DNA of 64,000 bases from Gemmobacter aquaticus (GCF_007859075.1 NZ_VOAK01000011.1:1054001-1118000), one strand, 5' to 3'. Counted from the first letter of the stretch, positions 21,449-30,769 are shown. Notes: a model not told the origin generated them from the sequence alone. A program made the numbers and translations.

Positions 21449-22232
21449 GGGCGGCTTCCTCCTTGATCTTGTTCTTCAGACCGGTGCCCAGATAGGCCTC
21501 GATCACCCGTTCATCGTTCTTCACTTCGTCAACCGTGCCCTGTGCCAGCACCTTGCCCTCGGCCATGCAGATGACCGGGTCGCAGATGCGGGCGATGAAA
21601 TCCATGTCGTGTTCGATCACGCAGAAGGTGTAGCCGCGTTCCTTGTTCAGGCGCAGGATCGCATCGCCGATCGTGTTCAGAAGGGTGCGGTTCACACCGG
21701 CGCCGACCTCGTCCAGGAACACGATCTTGGCATCGACCATCATGGTGCGGCCAAGCTCGACCAGTTTCTTCTGCCCGCCCGAGATCTGCCCGGCCTTCAG
21801 GTCGGCGATATGGCTGATGGTCAGAAACTCCAACACCTCGTCGGCCTTGGCGCGGATCGCCGCCTCTTCACGCGCGACGCGGCCCCGGTTGAACCAGGCG
21901 TTCCACAGCGTCTCGCCCGATTGCATCGCGGGCACCATCATCAGGTTTTCCCGCACGGTCATCGAGCCGAATTCATGCGCGATCTGGAAGGTGCGCAGCA
22001 GACCCTTGGCGAAAAGCTCATGCGGCGGCAGGCCGGTCACGTCCTCGCCATCCATGACCACACGCCCCGAAGTCGGCGGCAGGCGGCCGGCGATCACGTT
22101 GAACAGCGTCGATTTTCCCGCGCCGTTCGGACCGATCAGCCCGGTGATAGAGCCCTTGCGAATTTCCAGCGTTGCACCGTCAACGGCGCGGAAACCGCCG
22201 AAGTGCCGGTGCAGGTTTTCAACACGGATCAT
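21441..22232 (-). CDS. livG: Branched-chain amino-acid ABC transporter ATPase LivG
   Basis: Second ATPase subunit, 263 residues. Walker A GPNGAGKSTLFN near residue 35, signature ISGGQKKLVELGRTM near 150 and Walker B IVFLDEVGAG. The C-terminal stretch MAEGKVLAQGTVDEVKNDERVIEAYLG matches the LivG-specific BCA_ABC extension. It pairs with LivF to power LivH/LivM, and is separated from the upstream binding-protein gene by an intercistronic hairpin. Confidence 0.94.
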   Translation of the reverse strand: MIRVENLHRHFGGFRAVDGATLEIRKGSITGLIGPNGAGKSTLFNVIAGRLPPTSGRVVMDGEDVTGLPPHELFAKGLLRTFQIAHEFGSMTVRENLMMVPAMQSGETLWNAWFNRGRVAREEAAIRAKADEVLEFLTISHIADLKAGQISGGQKKLVELGRTMMVDAKIVFLDEVGAGVNRTLLNTIGDAILRLNKERGYTFCVIEHDMDFIARICDPVICMAEGKVLAQGTVDEVKNDERVIEAYLGTGLKNKIKEEAAHG

Positions 22233-22307
22233 CCATGTCCCCCAATCCCAGGCGCACTGGCCGGGGTTAGCCCCGATCGCAGCATTTTGCCTGAAGGCTT
22301 ATGTAAG

Positions 22308-22335
22308 GCAAAGGCCCGGGCAGACAGCCCGGGCC
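22308..22335 (-). terminator. Intercistronic attenuating hairpin between binding protein and livG
   Basis: Perfect 9-bp stem GGCCCGGGC/GCCCGGGCC (22313-22335), loop AGACA, followed on the minus strand by TTTGCCTT. Partial termination here would leave more transcript for the periplasmic binding protein than for the membrane components. Confidence 0.6.
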
Positions 22336-22362
22336 AAAGCCGATTGTTTCAGGCCGGGCCGA

Positions 22363-23547
22363 TCAGCGGTATTTTACCGTCTCCAGCTTGCCGTCCTTGA
22401 CCTCGTACTCACGGAAGTTGCCAGCGCTTTCACCAGCGCCGATCATCTCCACCGCGGTCGCGCCGACATAGTCGATGTCGGTTCCAGCGGCAATCAGTTC
22501 CAGCGCCTTGGCAAGCTCGCCGGGGAAGACCTGCTCGCCCGGTGCATTGGCCACGTCCATGACCTTGGCAGACCAGTCCTTGCCGCCGGTGGAGTTGGCA
22601 GCGGCCATCGACAGCAGCATGAGCGCAGCCGCGTCATAGCTTTCGCCAGAATAGGCGGTCGATCCGTCAAAGCCTGCGGCCTTGGCGATTTCCAGGAACT
22701 TGGCGTTGCCGGGGCTGTCGGTGCCGGGGACCGAGCCGTACGAGCCGTTCAGCGGCTCGCCGATGGCATCGGCAAGGCTTTGGCCATACATGCCGTCCGG
22801 CAGGAAGAAGGTCGAGAAGGCACCGGAATCGACTGCACCCTGGATCATGCCCTTGCCGCCCTGGTCGACGTAGCCCGCAACCACGAGTACTTCGCCACCG
22901 GCCGAGGCCAGAGCGCCGACTTCGGCCGAATAGTCAGCCTTGCCGTCTTCGTGCGGGGCTGCCAGCGTGACCTTGCCGCCTTTGGCTGCGAAGGCTGCAG
23001 CGAAGGCGTCAGCCATGCCCTTGCCATAGTCGTTGTTGGTATAGGTCACCGCGACTTCCTTGGCGCCACGCTCCGACAGGATGTCAGCCATGATCTCACC
23101 CTGACGCGCGTCCGACGGCGCGGTACGGAAGAACAGGCCGTCATCTTCAGCGGTCGAGAGTGCGGGCGAGGTGGCCGAGGGCGAGATCATGCCCACGCCA
23201 TTCGGGCGCGCAACGTTTTGCAGAACCGCGCCGGTCACGCCCGAGCAGTCGCCGCCGACGATGCCGGCAACCTTTTCAGAGGTCACAAGACGCTCGGCCG
23301 CAGATTGTGCTGCGGCGGCGTCAACGCAGGTGGTGTCGCCGCGCACCGGGGTCACGGTCGAGCCGCCCATGAACTTGCCCGAATCCGAAACTTCCTTGAT
23401 GGCCAGTTCGGCGCCCGCGGCCATGTTCGGCACGGTGGTTTCCAGCGGGCCGGTGAAGCCGAGCAGAACCCCGACCTTCACGTCCTCGGCCTGGGCCGCA
23501 CCGGCGACCAGAGCAGTGGCTGCGGTGGCAAGCAGCAGTCTTTTCAT
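22363..23547 (-). CDS. Branched-chain amino-acid ABC transporter substrate-binding protein
   Basis: Periplasmic type I binding protein (LivJ/LivK family) that captures the amino acid and delivers it to LivHM. 394 residues with a clear signal peptide (MKRLLLATAATALVAGAAQA) followed by DVKVGVLLGFTGPLE, the family's first strand. CVDAAAAQSAAERLV and the GDCSGVTGA region form the ligand cleft. Start ATG 23547 has GGAG 7 bases upstream; an upstream in-frame ATG gives an uncharged-poor extension ahead of the signal and is rejected. First gene of the liv operon. Confidence 0.93.
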   Translation of the reverse strand: MKRLLLATAATALVAGAAQAEDVKVGVLLGFTGPLETTVPNMAAGAELAIKEVSDSGKFMGGSTVTPVRGDTTCVDAAAAQSAAERLVTSEKVAGIVGGDCSGVTGAVLQNVARPNGVGMISPSATSPALSTAEDDGLFFRTAPSDARQGEIMADILSERGAKEVAVTYTNNDYGKGMADAFAAAFAAKGGKVTLAAPHEDGKADYSAEVGALASAGGEVLVVAGYVDQGGKGMIQGAVDSGAFSTFFLPDGMYGQSLADAIGEPLNGSYGSVPGTDSPGNAKFLEIAKAAGFDGSTAYSGESYDAAALMLLSMAAANSTGGKDWSAKVMDVANAPGEQVFPGELAKALELIAAGTDIDYVGATAVEMIGAGESAGNFREYEVKDGKLETVKYR

Positions 23548-23682
23548 TGGTTTTCTCCCATGTCGGATCAATCTCCTGCCGGCAGGCTAGACTGCGATTG
23601 ATCAAAAGAAAAGCGCACTTTTCCGCCAGTTCTGACGTGACGCATGGGCAATCTGACGAAGACGTGTTTGGCGCAGCGCAGA

Positions 23683-23697
23683 TTGATCCTAGATCAA
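23683..23697. promoter_or_regulatory. 15-base perfect palindrome in a divergent promoter region
   Basis: TTGATCCTAGATCAA is symmetric about its central base and lies between the divergent liv binding-protein gene and the sugar dehydrogenase gene. It resembles an FNR/CRP-type site (TTGAT-N4-ATCAA) but with a 5-base instead of a 4-base centre. A shorter TTGATCAA lies nearby at about 23597. A regulator site is plausible but unproven. Confidence 0.35.
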
Positions 23698-23727
23698 AAT
23701 CAGGCATTCAACCGGGGGTGGACCACC

Positions 23728-24828
23728 ATGCGCCTTGCTTCCATTGCCATGCTGTCGTTCGGTCTACTGCCGATCTGCGCCGCCAATGCAGAGGTTGTGA
23801 ACACCGATGCAGGCCCCATGCAGCTCACCGCTGTCGCCGAGGGATTCGATGAACCCTGGGCAATCGGCTTTCTGCCCGATGGCGGCATCCTTGTGACAGA
23901 GCGCACAGGTGCGTTATGGCTGATCCGGGAAAGCCAACGGACCGCGGTCACCGGTCTGCCCGAGGTTTTCGCGCAAGGGCAGGGCGGGCTCTTGGACGTC
24001 ATGGTCCCCCGCGACTTCGCAACCAGTCGCGAAATCTGGCTAAGTTATGCGCGCCCCGCCCGTCGAGGCGGGGCCACAGCACTTGGCCGGGGCATCTTGT
24101 CAGAGGACGGCGCCCGGATCGACGACTTCAGAACGGTCTTTACAGCCGAAGGCTATACCGGCGGGCGTCACTTCGGCTCTCGCATCGTCGAGGCGAGCGA
24201 TGGCACCATCTACCTGACCACCGGTGACCGTGGAACCGGCCCAAAGGGAACACAGGCGCAGAACGCGGCCCTTGCCGCGGGCAAGGTAATTCACCTGAAC
24301 CGGGACGGAAGCCCCGCCTCGCGCATCGAGGGCTGGATGGCGGGCGTCCACAGCCTCGGCCACCGCAACATACAGGGCGCGGCGCTGGACCGTGACGGCA
24401 GCCTGCTGGCGGTCGAGCATGGCGCCAAGGGCGGGGATGAGTTGAACCGGATCGCCCAAGGCCGGAACTACGGCTGGCCGGTTATCAGCTACGGCGTGAA
24501 CTACAACGGCCGCAGGATTGGTGAAGGGCAGACCAAGCCGGGACTGGAGCAGCCCCTGCATTATTGGGACCCTTCGATCGCGCCCTCGGGCCTGATGGTC
24601 TATTCCGGTGCGCTGGTGCCGGACTGGGCGGGGGATATCTTCACCGGCAGCCTCAACAGCGACTTCATCAGCCGCCTCGACCCCGACAGGCCAACCGGAA
24701 CGGGCTTTGCCGAAGAGCGTATCGCCTCTGACGCCACCGCCCGTGTGCGCGATATCGTCGAGGGTCCGGATGGCGCGATCTGGTTTCTTTCGGTGAATGA
24801 GGGCACGCTTTTCCGCATGGCCCCTTAG
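23728..24828 (+). CDS. PQQ-dependent aldose sugar dehydrogenase (soluble GDH family)
   Basis: Secreted six-bladed beta-propeller of the soluble glucose dehydrogenase/YliI family; members oxidise the C1 hydroxyl of aldoses with PQQ as cofactor. 366 residues: signal peptide (MRLASIAMLSFGLLPICAANA), then GFDEPWAIGFLPDGG, GGLLDVMV, GHRNIQGA with the catalytic-region histidine, and NYGWPVISYGVNY, all typical. Start ATG 23728 is placed directly before the signal peptide with GGTGGA upstream. No PQQ biosynthesis genes are visible in this window, so cofactor supply cannot be judged. Confidence 0.88.
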   Translation: MRLASIAMLSFGLLPICAANAEVVNTDAGPMQLTAVAEGFDEPWAIGFLPDGGILVTERTGALWLIRESQRTAVTGLPEVFAQGQGGLLDVMVPRDFATSREIWLSYARPARRGGATALGRGILSEDGARIDDFRTVFTAEGYTGGRHFGSRIVEASDGTIYLTTGDRGTGPKGTQAQNAALAAGKVIHLNRDGSPASRIEGWMAGVHSLGHRNIQGAALDRDGSLLAVEHGAKGGDELNRIAQGRNYGWPVISYGVNYNGRRIGEGQTKPGLEQPLHYWDPSIAPSGLMVYSGALVPDWAGDIFTGSLNSDFISRLDPDRPTGTGFAEERIASDATARVRDIVEGPDGAIWFLSVNEGTLFRMAP

Positions 24829-24858
24829 GAAATGGCCTTGGCAGCCGCGGGCGGCGGA

Positions 24859-25881
24859 TCAGACCGCCAGCCGCTGCCCTGTGCCCGGCACCATGCCCTG
24901 CGTCCCGCGTTCGCGGTAGGGCGTGGTGTTGTAGTGGCTGCGATAACATTTGGAGAAATGCGAGGGTGACGCGAAGCCGCAGGCCAGCGCCACGTTGATC
25001 ACGCTCATATCCGTCTGCATCAGCAGATTGCGGGCCTTCTGCAGGCGCAACTCCATGTAATAGCGCTTGGGGCTCCGGTTCAGATAGCGCCGGAACAGGC
25101 GCTCCAGCTGCCGGGTGGACATGCCCACGTCATCAGCCAGATCAGCCGGTGAGACCGGATCCTCGATCGCGCTTTCCATCATCTGGATGACCTGCGCCAG
25201 CTTGGGATGGCGCACGCCAATCCGGGTCGGGATCGACAGGCGCTGCGTGTCCTGATCGGTGCGGATGGAGTTGTAGACCAGCTGGTCAGCCACGGTATTG
25301 GCCAGATCCTCGCCATGGTCGGCGGCGACGATCTTCAGCATCAGATCGATTGAGGCCGTGCCCCCCGCACTTGTCAGACGGTTGCCGTCGATCACAAAAA
25401 CCGACTTCGTCAGCTTCACCTCTTCGAATTCCTCAACAAAGCCATCCTGGTTCTCCCAGTGGATCGTAGCCTTGCGGCCATCCAGAAGCCCGGCTTTGGC
25501 CAGCGCATAGGCCCCGGTGCAAAGCCCGCCCATGACAACACCGCGCCGCGCCTCGCGCCGCAGCCAGGAAATAATGGTGCGCGACGTCGCGCGTGGCACG
25601 TCGATGCCGCCGCAAACCAGAACGGTGTCTTCGCGGTCGATGTCGTCCAACCCCATATCCAGCTTGAACGCAGCGCCATTCGAGCAGACGGCGACGGCGC
25701 CACCCTCACCAGCCAACCGCCAGCTATAGAGCTCCCGCCCCGCCACGCGATTGGCGATGCGAAGGGGTTCGATCGCGCCTGCAAACGAGATCATCGTAAA
25801 GCGGTCGAGCAACAGAAAGACAAACCGGCGGGGGCCGATGTCCTTGGCAATGGCGGTGGCTTTGCGCGGAAGGGCAGTCAT
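24859..25881 (-). CDS. GlxA-family AraC-type transcriptional regulator
   Basis: Cytosolic DNA-binding regulator, 340 residues. The N-terminal half is a DJ-1/PfpI-like amidotransferase domain (about 15-190; [26 protein letters not shown] region) and the C-terminal half a double-HTH AraC domain (about 225-320; [24 protein letters not shown] and [17 protein letters not shown]). Relatives such as GbdR and CdhR control glycine-betaine and carnitine use, but the inducer here is unknown. It is divergent from aroG. ATG 25881 was preferred to one 18 codons upstream that lacks a ribosome-binding site. Confidence 0.88.
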   Translation of the reverse strand: MTALPRKATAIAKDIGPRRFVFLLLDRFTMISFAGAIEPLRIANRVAGRELYSWRLAGEGGAVAVCSNGAAFKLDMGLDDIDREDTVLVCGGIDVPRATSRTIISWLRREARRGVVMGGLCTGAYALAKAGLLDGRKATIHWENQDGFVEEFEEVKLTKSVFVIDGNRLTSAGGTASIDLMLKIVAADHGEDLANTVADQLVYNSIRTDQDTQRLSIPTRIGVRHPKLAQVIQMMESAIEDPVSPADLADDVGMSTRQLERLFRRYLNRSPKRYYMELRLQKARNLLMQTDMSVINVALACGFASPSHFSKCYRSHYNTTPYRERGTQGMVPGTGQRLAV

Positions 25882-25961
25882 GTGCGACCTGCTTGTGTCG
25901 GTTTCGGCGCATCTACGCAGGATTTGACCGTTCATTCAAGGGGGCGCGGACCTGTCCCCCA

Positions 25962-25989
25962 TTGCTTTTCCCGTCCAAAGCCGTATAGC
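25962..25989 (+). promoter_or_regulatory. Probable aroG promoter
   Basis: TTGCTT (25962-25967), 16-base spacer, TATAGC (25984-25989). It lies 33 bases before the aroG start codon. Confidence 0.5.
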
Positions 25990-26022
25990 GCATTCGCTAC
26001 CGCTAACGGACGGAGGATTGCC

Positions 26023-27393
26023 ATGACCAAATCCTGGTCAAAATCGGACTGGCGCGCCAAACCGCGGGTTCAGATGCCGGATTATCCGGATCAGGCCGCG
26101 CTGAACGCTGTCGAGGCCCAGCTGGCGAAATATCCCCCGCTCGTTTTTGCGGGCGAGGCGCGCAGACTGAAGAAACAGCTGGCCGCGGCGGCGGAAGGCA
26201 AGGCCTTCCTGCTGCAGGGCGGCGACTGCGCCGAGAGCTTTGCCGAATTCAGCGCCGACAACATCCGCGACACGTTCCGCGTGATGCTGCAGATGGCCGT
26301 GGTCCTGACCTACGGCGCGAAAGTGCCGGTCATCAAGGTTGGCCGCATGGCTGGCCAGTTCGCCAAGCCGCGCTCGGCCCCGACCGAGGTGATCGGCGGC
26401 GTCGAATACCCCAGCTACCGTGGCGACATCATCAACGGCTTCGATGCCACGATCGAGGCGCGCTTGCCCGATCCGCAGCGCATGCTGCAAGCCTACACGC
26501 AGGCCGCAGCCTCGCTGAACCTGCTGCGCGCGTTCTCAACCGGGGGCTTCGCCGACATCCACCGCGTCCATAGCTGGACGCTGGGCTTTGCCGAACATGA
26601 CAAGGCCGAACGCTATCGTGAACTGTCGAACCGCATCTCCGATGCGCTCGACTTCATGAATGCGGCCGGGGTGAACTCGGACACCGCGAATGAGTTGTCG
26701 CGGGTCGATTTCTACACCAGCCACGAAGCGCTGCTGCTGGAATATGAAGAGGCGCTTTGCCGCGTCGATTCGATCACCGGACAGAACGTCGCCGGTTCCG
26801 GCCACATGATCTGGATCGGCGACCGCACCCGTCAGCCTGACGGCGCGCATGTCGAATTCTGCCGCGGCGTGCTGAACCCGATCGGCCTGAAATGCGGCCC
26901 CACGACGACGGCCGACGACCTCAAGGTGCTGCTCGAAAAGCTGAACCCGCAGAACGAGGCTGGCCGCCTGACGCTGATCGCGCGCTTCGGCGCGGGCAAG
27001 GTGGGCGAGAACCTCCCGCGCCTGATCAAGGCCGTGCAGGAAGAAGGCGCCAATGTCGTCTGGTCCTGCGATCCGATGCATGGCAACACGATCAAATCCT
27101 CGACCGGTTACAAGACCCGGCCGTTCGACAGCGTTCTGCGTGAAGTGCGCGAGTTCTTTGCGATCCACAAGGCCGAAGGCACCGTTCCGGGTGGCGTGCA
27201 TTTCGAGATGACCGGCAAGGACGTCACCGAATGCACCGGCGGCCTGCGTGCCGTGACGGATGAGGATCTGTCAGATCGCTATCACACCGCCTGCGATCCG
27301 CGCCTGAACGCCTCTCAATCCCTGGAACTCGCGTTCCTTGTGGCAGAAGAGCTGACCGCCATGCGCGAGGATCGCCGCCGCGTCGAGATGTAA
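26023..27393 (+). CDS. aroG: Class II 3-deoxy-7-phosphoheptulonate synthase
   Basis: First enzyme of the shikimate pathway: condenses phosphoenolpyruvate and erythrose 4-phosphate to DAHP. The 456-residue length and motifs ([14 protein letters not shown] near residue 66, [16 protein letters not shown] near 105, [14 protein letters not shown] near 347, and [15 protein letters not shown] near 390) mark the plant-type class II enzyme, in which a cysteine, histidine, glutamate and aspartate bind the metal. ATG 26023 has GGAGG 6 bases upstream. Feeds the aroB and aroK steps encoded at the other end of this window. Confidence 0.96.
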   Translation: MTKSWSKSDWRAKPRVQMPDYPDQAALNAVEAQLAKYPPLVFAGEARRLKKQLAAAAEGKAFLLQGGDCAESFAEFSADNIRDTFRVMLQMAVVLTYGAKVPVIKVGRMAGQFAKPRSAPTEVIGGVEYPSYRGDIINGFDATIEARLPDPQRMLQAYTQAAASLNLLRAFSTGGFADIHRVHSWTLGFAEHDKAERYRELSNRISDALDFMNAAGVNSDTANELSRVDFYTSHEALLLEYEEALCRVDSITGQNVAGSGHMIWIGDRTRQPDGAHVEFCRGVLNPIGLKCGPTTTADDLKVLLEKLNPQNEAGRLTLIARFGAGKVGENLPRLIKAVQEEGANVVWSCDPMHGNTIKSSTGYKTRPFDSVLREVREFFAIHKAEGTVPGGVHFEMTGKDVTECTGGLRAVTDEDLSDRYHTACDPRLNASQSLELAFLVAEELTAMREDRRRVEM

Positions 27394-27419
27394 TCTGACG
27401 ATTGCTTGCATGAAAATTC

Positions 27420-27456
27420 GGGGTGGGCTGTCCGGCGGTCCACCCCTTCTTCTTTT
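27420..27456 (+). terminator. Terminator after aroG
   Basis: Perfect 7-bp stem GGGGTGG (27420-27426) and CCACCCC (27440-27446) with a 13-base loop, followed by TTCTTCTTTT. It is 26 bases downstream of the aroG stop. Confidence 0.7.
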
Positions 27457-27520
27457 CTCAAATATCCTCAGGGGGTGAATGGGCCGCATGGCCCAGAGGG
27501 GGCGCGAGCGCCCCCTTACC
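27457..27520. repeat. Palindromic intergenic element (hairpin pair)
   Basis: After the motif CAAATATCC come two inverted repeats: TGGGCC/GGCCCA around 27480-27494 and GGGGGCGC/GCGCCCCC (27498-27515, 2-base centre). Intergenic GC-rich hairpins preceded by CAAATATCC recur in Rhodobacter-type genomes as I recall; only one full copy is in this window, so repeat status is inferred. Confidence 0.35.
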
Positions 27521-27597
27521 CAGTCGACCGCCGCAGGCAACGGTTGCAAGACCGGCGCAGGCGCGTCAGAACTCTGCCGTCAACGCCGGAGAACCAA

Positions 27598-28629
27598 ATG
27601 CTGCGTGAAGGTGTCCAGTCCATGCTGGCGGCGGTGCCGCTGCCAATGATGTTGATCGGAAATGATCTTCGCATCGACGCGCTGAACGATCCGGGGCTCA
27701 AACTGTTCGGACCGGCATCGCTTGGCCGGCACTACAACCTGACGCTGCGCCAACCACAGCTGGTCGAGGCGATCGAGGCGGTCAGCGCGGGCGGGCCGAA
27801 GCGCAGCCTGCGCGTTACGCTTTCGCAAGGAAATCACGAAACCGCCTTCGATATCTCGGTCGCGCCGGTGCCGGGGATGGGGATGCTCTGCTGTTTCGTC
27901 GACGTGACCGAACTGGAACTGGTGGGACAGCAACGCCGTGATTTCGTGGCAAACGTCAGCCACGAGTTGCGCACACCGTTGACCGCACTTCTGGGCTTCA
28001 TCGAAACACTGCAAGGCCCTGCCAAGCACGACCCCGTGGCGCGCGAGCGTTTCCTTGGGATCATGGAGCGTGAGGCAGGCCGCATGGCGCGTCTGGTGCG
28101 TGACCTTCTGTCGCTCAGCCGCGTGGAATCGGAAGAGCGCCGCCGCCCGTCGGGGCGGGTCGATCTGGGCGGGCTGGTGCGCATGACCATCGCGACGCTG
28201 AAACCTGTGGCCACGGATGCCGCGGTGACGATAGAGTTGATCGGTGCCAATGTGCCGACCCCTGTGCCGGGCGACAGCGATCAACTGACGCAGGTCTTTC
28301 ACAACCTGATCGAGAACGCGATCAAGTACGGTGGCAGCGGCAAGCAGGTCACTGTCAGCATCCGGGCTCTGGACGATGCACCGGGCCTGCGTGGTCGCGC
28401 GGTCGAGGTCTCGGTCCAGGATCGGGGTGATGGCATCGAGGCCGTGCATTTGCCGCGCCTGACCGAGCGCTTCTACCGCGTTGACACGCACCGTTCCCGC
28501 GAAAAGGGTGGGACCGGGCTAGGTCTTGCCATCGTCAAACACATCATCAACCGCCATCGCGGGCGGCTGAGGATCGAAAGCGAGATCGGCAAGGGCAGCA
28601 TCTTCTCGGTGGTCCTGCCGGTCGAGTGA
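27598..28629 (+). CDS. PhoR-like sensor histidine kinase without membrane segments
   Basis: 343-residue kinase: an N-terminal PAS-like domain (about 1-105), a HisKA dimerisation domain with phospho-acceptor H122 (VSHELRTPL), and a C-terminal HATPase domain with N box (FHNLIENAIKYGG), G1 (DRGDGIE) and G2 (GGTGLGLAI). It most resembles PhoR, the kinase of phosphate limitation. There is no transmembrane segment, so it is soluble or relies on a partner. No phoB, phoU or pst genes follow: the next gene is an opposite-strand nucleoside hydrolase. ATG 27598 has GGAG 7 bases upstream. Confidence 0.85.
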   Translation: MLREGVQSMLAAVPLPMMLIGNDLRIDALNDPGLKLFGPASLGRHYNLTLRQPQLVEAIEAVSAGGPKRSLRVTLSQGNHETAFDISVAPVPGMGMLCCFVDVTELELVGQQRRDFVANVSHELRTPLTALLGFIETLQGPAKHDPVARERFLGIMEREAGRMARLVRDLLSLSRVESEERRRPSGRVDLGGLVRMTIATLKPVATDAAVTIELIGANVPTPVPGDSDQLTQVFHNLIENAIKYGGSGKQVTVSIRALDDAPGLRGRAVEVSVQDRGDGIEAVHLPRLTERFYRVDTHRSREKGGTGLGLAIVKHIINRHRGRLRIESEIGKGSIFSVVLPVE

Positions 28630-29577
28630 TCAAAGCCGCGCGATGCGTTCTGTCAGCAGCGCGTAGAAACCTTCGGCATCCAGATCGCCGATGAACAGCG
28701 CATTGGCCGGACGGCTCGTCACGCCCCACCAATCGGCAACGGTCATGCCCAGCGTCAATTCCGACTGCGTCTCGACCTCCACATTGATGTGGCGACCGGT
28801 AAAAAGGTCAGGCCGGATCAGATAGGCGATCACACAGGGGTCATGCAACGGCGCGCCTTCTGACCCATACTTCTGCATGTCGAAGCGTTCAAAGAAATCG
28901 GTCCACTCGGCGACCATTCGTCCCGGTTCGGTCCCAAGGTTGCGGAACGCCTCGATCCTTGCGCGGGTGGTCAGCGCCTTATGCGTGACATCCAGCGGCA
29001 TGACGACGATCGGAACGCCGGATTTAAATACGATATCAGCGGCTTCCGGGTCGACGTAAATGTTGAACTCTGCAGCCGGGGTGATGTTGCCGACCTCAAA
29101 GTACGCGCCGCCCATCAGCACGATCTGCTGCACGCAAGAGATGATGTCCGGCGCGCGCTCAAAGGCGGTGGCAATATTGGTCAGCGGCCCCAGAGGGCAC
29201 AGGGTTACGGTATGTGCGGGATGTGAGCGCAGCGTCTCGATGATGAAATCAACGCCGTGCTGGGCTTGCAGCGGCATGATCGGGTCAGCCAGTTGCGGGC
29301 CGTCGAGACCTGTCTTGCCATGCACATGCTCGGCCGTCACCAGTTTGCGTTTCAGGGGGCGGTCGCAGCCTGCAAAGACGCGGGTGTCGGGCTTTCCAGC
29401 CAGTTCGCAGATGATGCGCGCGTTCTTCTCGGTCAGCGGCAGCGGGACGTTTCCGGCAACTGCGGTGATGCCCAACACGGTCACATCCTCGGGGCTCGCC
29501 AGGGCCAGCAGAATCGCAACGGCGTCGTCCTGTCCGGGGTCAGTGTCGATGATGATCTTGCGGGGCGCATGTGCCAT
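28630..29577 (-). CDS. Inosine/uridine-preferring nucleoside hydrolase
   Basis: Hydrolyses the N-glycosidic bond of ribonucleosides to release base and ribose in purine/pyrimidine salvage. 315 residues, the family norm. The calcium-binding N-terminal motif DTDPGQDDA is intact (residues about 11-19), and the metal/substrate aspartate is visible again in PLHDPCVIAY near residue 236; NIYVDPEAA near 161 lines the ribose site. ATG 29577 has AGGA 8 bases upstream; earlier in-frame starts lack one. It abuts the end of the PhoR-like gene (convergent, no gap). Confidence 0.9.
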   Translation of the reverse strand: MAHAPRKIIIDTDPGQDDAVAILLALASPEDVTVLGITAVAGNVPLPLTEKNARIICELAGKPDTRVFAGCDRPLKRKLVTAEHVHGKTGLDGPQLADPIMPLQAQHGVDFIIETLRSHPAHTVTLCPLGPLTNIATAFERAPDIISCVQQIVLMGGAYFEVGNITPAAEFNIYVDPEAADIVFKSGVPIVVMPLDVTHKALTTRARIEAFRNLGTEPGRMVAEWTDFFERFDMQKYGSEGAPLHDPCVIAYLIRPDLFTGRHINVEVETQSELTLGMTVADWWGVTSRPANALFIGDLDAEGFYALLTERIARL

Positions 29578-29683
29578 GGGCGTGTCCTGACGTGTTTGAG
29601 CGGTCATCTTGCACGGCCATTTTATGCGTGCCGATCTGTGCGCGACACCCCCGTCGCAATCGACCAATGCAATGGGGCGAAAC

Positions 29684-29712
29684 GAAAAACGCCGCCCAGG
29701 TTGGGGCGGCGT
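29684..29712 (-). terminator. Terminator after the iron-binding protein gene
   Basis: Perfect 9-bp stem ACGCCGCCC/GGGCGGCGT (29689-29712), 6-base loop, followed on the minus strand by TTTTTCGTTT. It separates the iron-binding protein gene from the downstream nucleoside hydrolase. Confidence 0.75.
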
Positions 29713-29737
29713 CTGCTTCCTGTGGTCGCGGCCTTGA

Positions 29738-30739
29738 TCAACCGTCGAAGTTGATCGTTTCCATGATCTTCAACGCATCCGCGCGATGGCCCGACACTTC
29801 GGAAAGCGGCAGTGCGTCGGGGGTAAAGGTACCCCAGCTTGCCACCAACTCCGAAACCGGAACGCCGGGCTTCACGGGGAATTCGTGGTTGGTTTCAGCA
29901 TAGATGCGCTGCGCCTCATCCGACGACAGCCACTCCATCAGCTTGAGCGCGGCATCCTTGTTCGGCGCCGATTTGGTCATCGCAACGCCCGAGATATTCA
30001 TGTGGGTGCCACCGTTCTCAAAGGTCGGGAATACGATGCGGACCGATTCTGCCCATGCTTTCTGCTCGGGGTCGTTCAGCATCTGACCCATGTAGTAGGT
30101 GTTGCCGATCGCGATGTCGCATTCACCAGCCCAGATCGCCTTCACCTGATCGCGGTCGCCGCCGTCAGGCTTGCGGGCGAGGTTCGCTTTCAGACCCTCG
30201 GCCCAGGTGGTTGCCGCGTCAACGCCGTGATGGGCAATGACTGCCGAGAGCAGGGCTACGTTATAGTCGTTGGTGCCCGAACGAGTGCAGATCTTGCCCT
30301 TCCACTTGGGATCGGCGAGGTCTTCATAGGTCGTCACGGCACCATCGGCCACGCGCTCTTTGTGGGCATAGACGATGCGGGCGCGGGCGGTCAGGCCGAA
30401 CCACTGGTCGGCGCTGTCACGGAAGGCCTCGGGGATATTGGCATCAAGGACGTCGGACTGAACGGGTTGAACCACGCCAGCATCGACGATCTGCTTCAGC
30501 CGGGCGATATCCACGGTCAGAACGATATCGGCTGGTGAACGGTCACCCTCGGCCTGAAGACGCTCGGCCATGCCCTTGTCGACGAAAGCAATGTTCGTCG
30601 TGATGCCGGTTTCCTTGGTGAAGGCGTCCAGAAGCGGCTGGATCAGCTCGGGCTGGCGGTGTGAATAGATGTTCACTTCCTCAGCTACGGCGGGCAGGGC
30701 GGTGCTGCAAAGTGCGGCGGCGAGAAGGGCGCGGTTCAT
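29738..30739 (-). CDS. Fe(3+) ABC transporter periplasmic binding protein (FutA/FbpA type)
   Basis: Exported 333-residue binding protein of the ferric-ion family. Signal peptide MNRALLAAALCSTALPAVA is followed by EEVNIYSHRQPELIQPLL, the characteristic first strand of FutA/AfuA proteins; the tandem tyrosines of NTYYMGQ near residue 215, usual Fe(III) ligands, are present. The matching permease and ATPase are not adjacent, so it is an orphan here or serves a transporter elsewhere. ATG 30739 has GAGG 6 bases upstream. It has its own promoter and terminator. Confidence 0.88.
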   Translation of the reverse strand: MNRALLAAALCSTALPAVAEEVNIYSHRQPELIQPLLDAFTKETGITTNIAFVDKGMAERLQAEGDRSPADIVLTVDIARLKQIVDAGVVQPVQSDVLDANIPEAFRDSADQWFGLTARARIVYAHKERVADGAVTTYEDLADPKWKGKICTRSGTNDYNVALLSAVIAHHGVDAATTWAEGLKANLARKPDGGDRDQVKAIWAGECDIAIGNTYYMGQMLNDPEQKAWAESVRIVFPTFENGGTHMNISGVAMTKSAPNKDAALKLMEWLSSDEAQRIYAETNHEFPVKPGVPVSELVASWGTFTPDALPLSEVSGHRADALKIMETINFDG

Positions 30740-30769
30740 TGTTGACCTCTTTCGTCGGTTATCCGCGCC

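Noticed and set aside
21643-23601. 652-codon plus-strand open frame over livG and the binding-protein gene
   Set aside because: Antisense to two strongly supported genes; Arg/Ser/Pro-rich composition.
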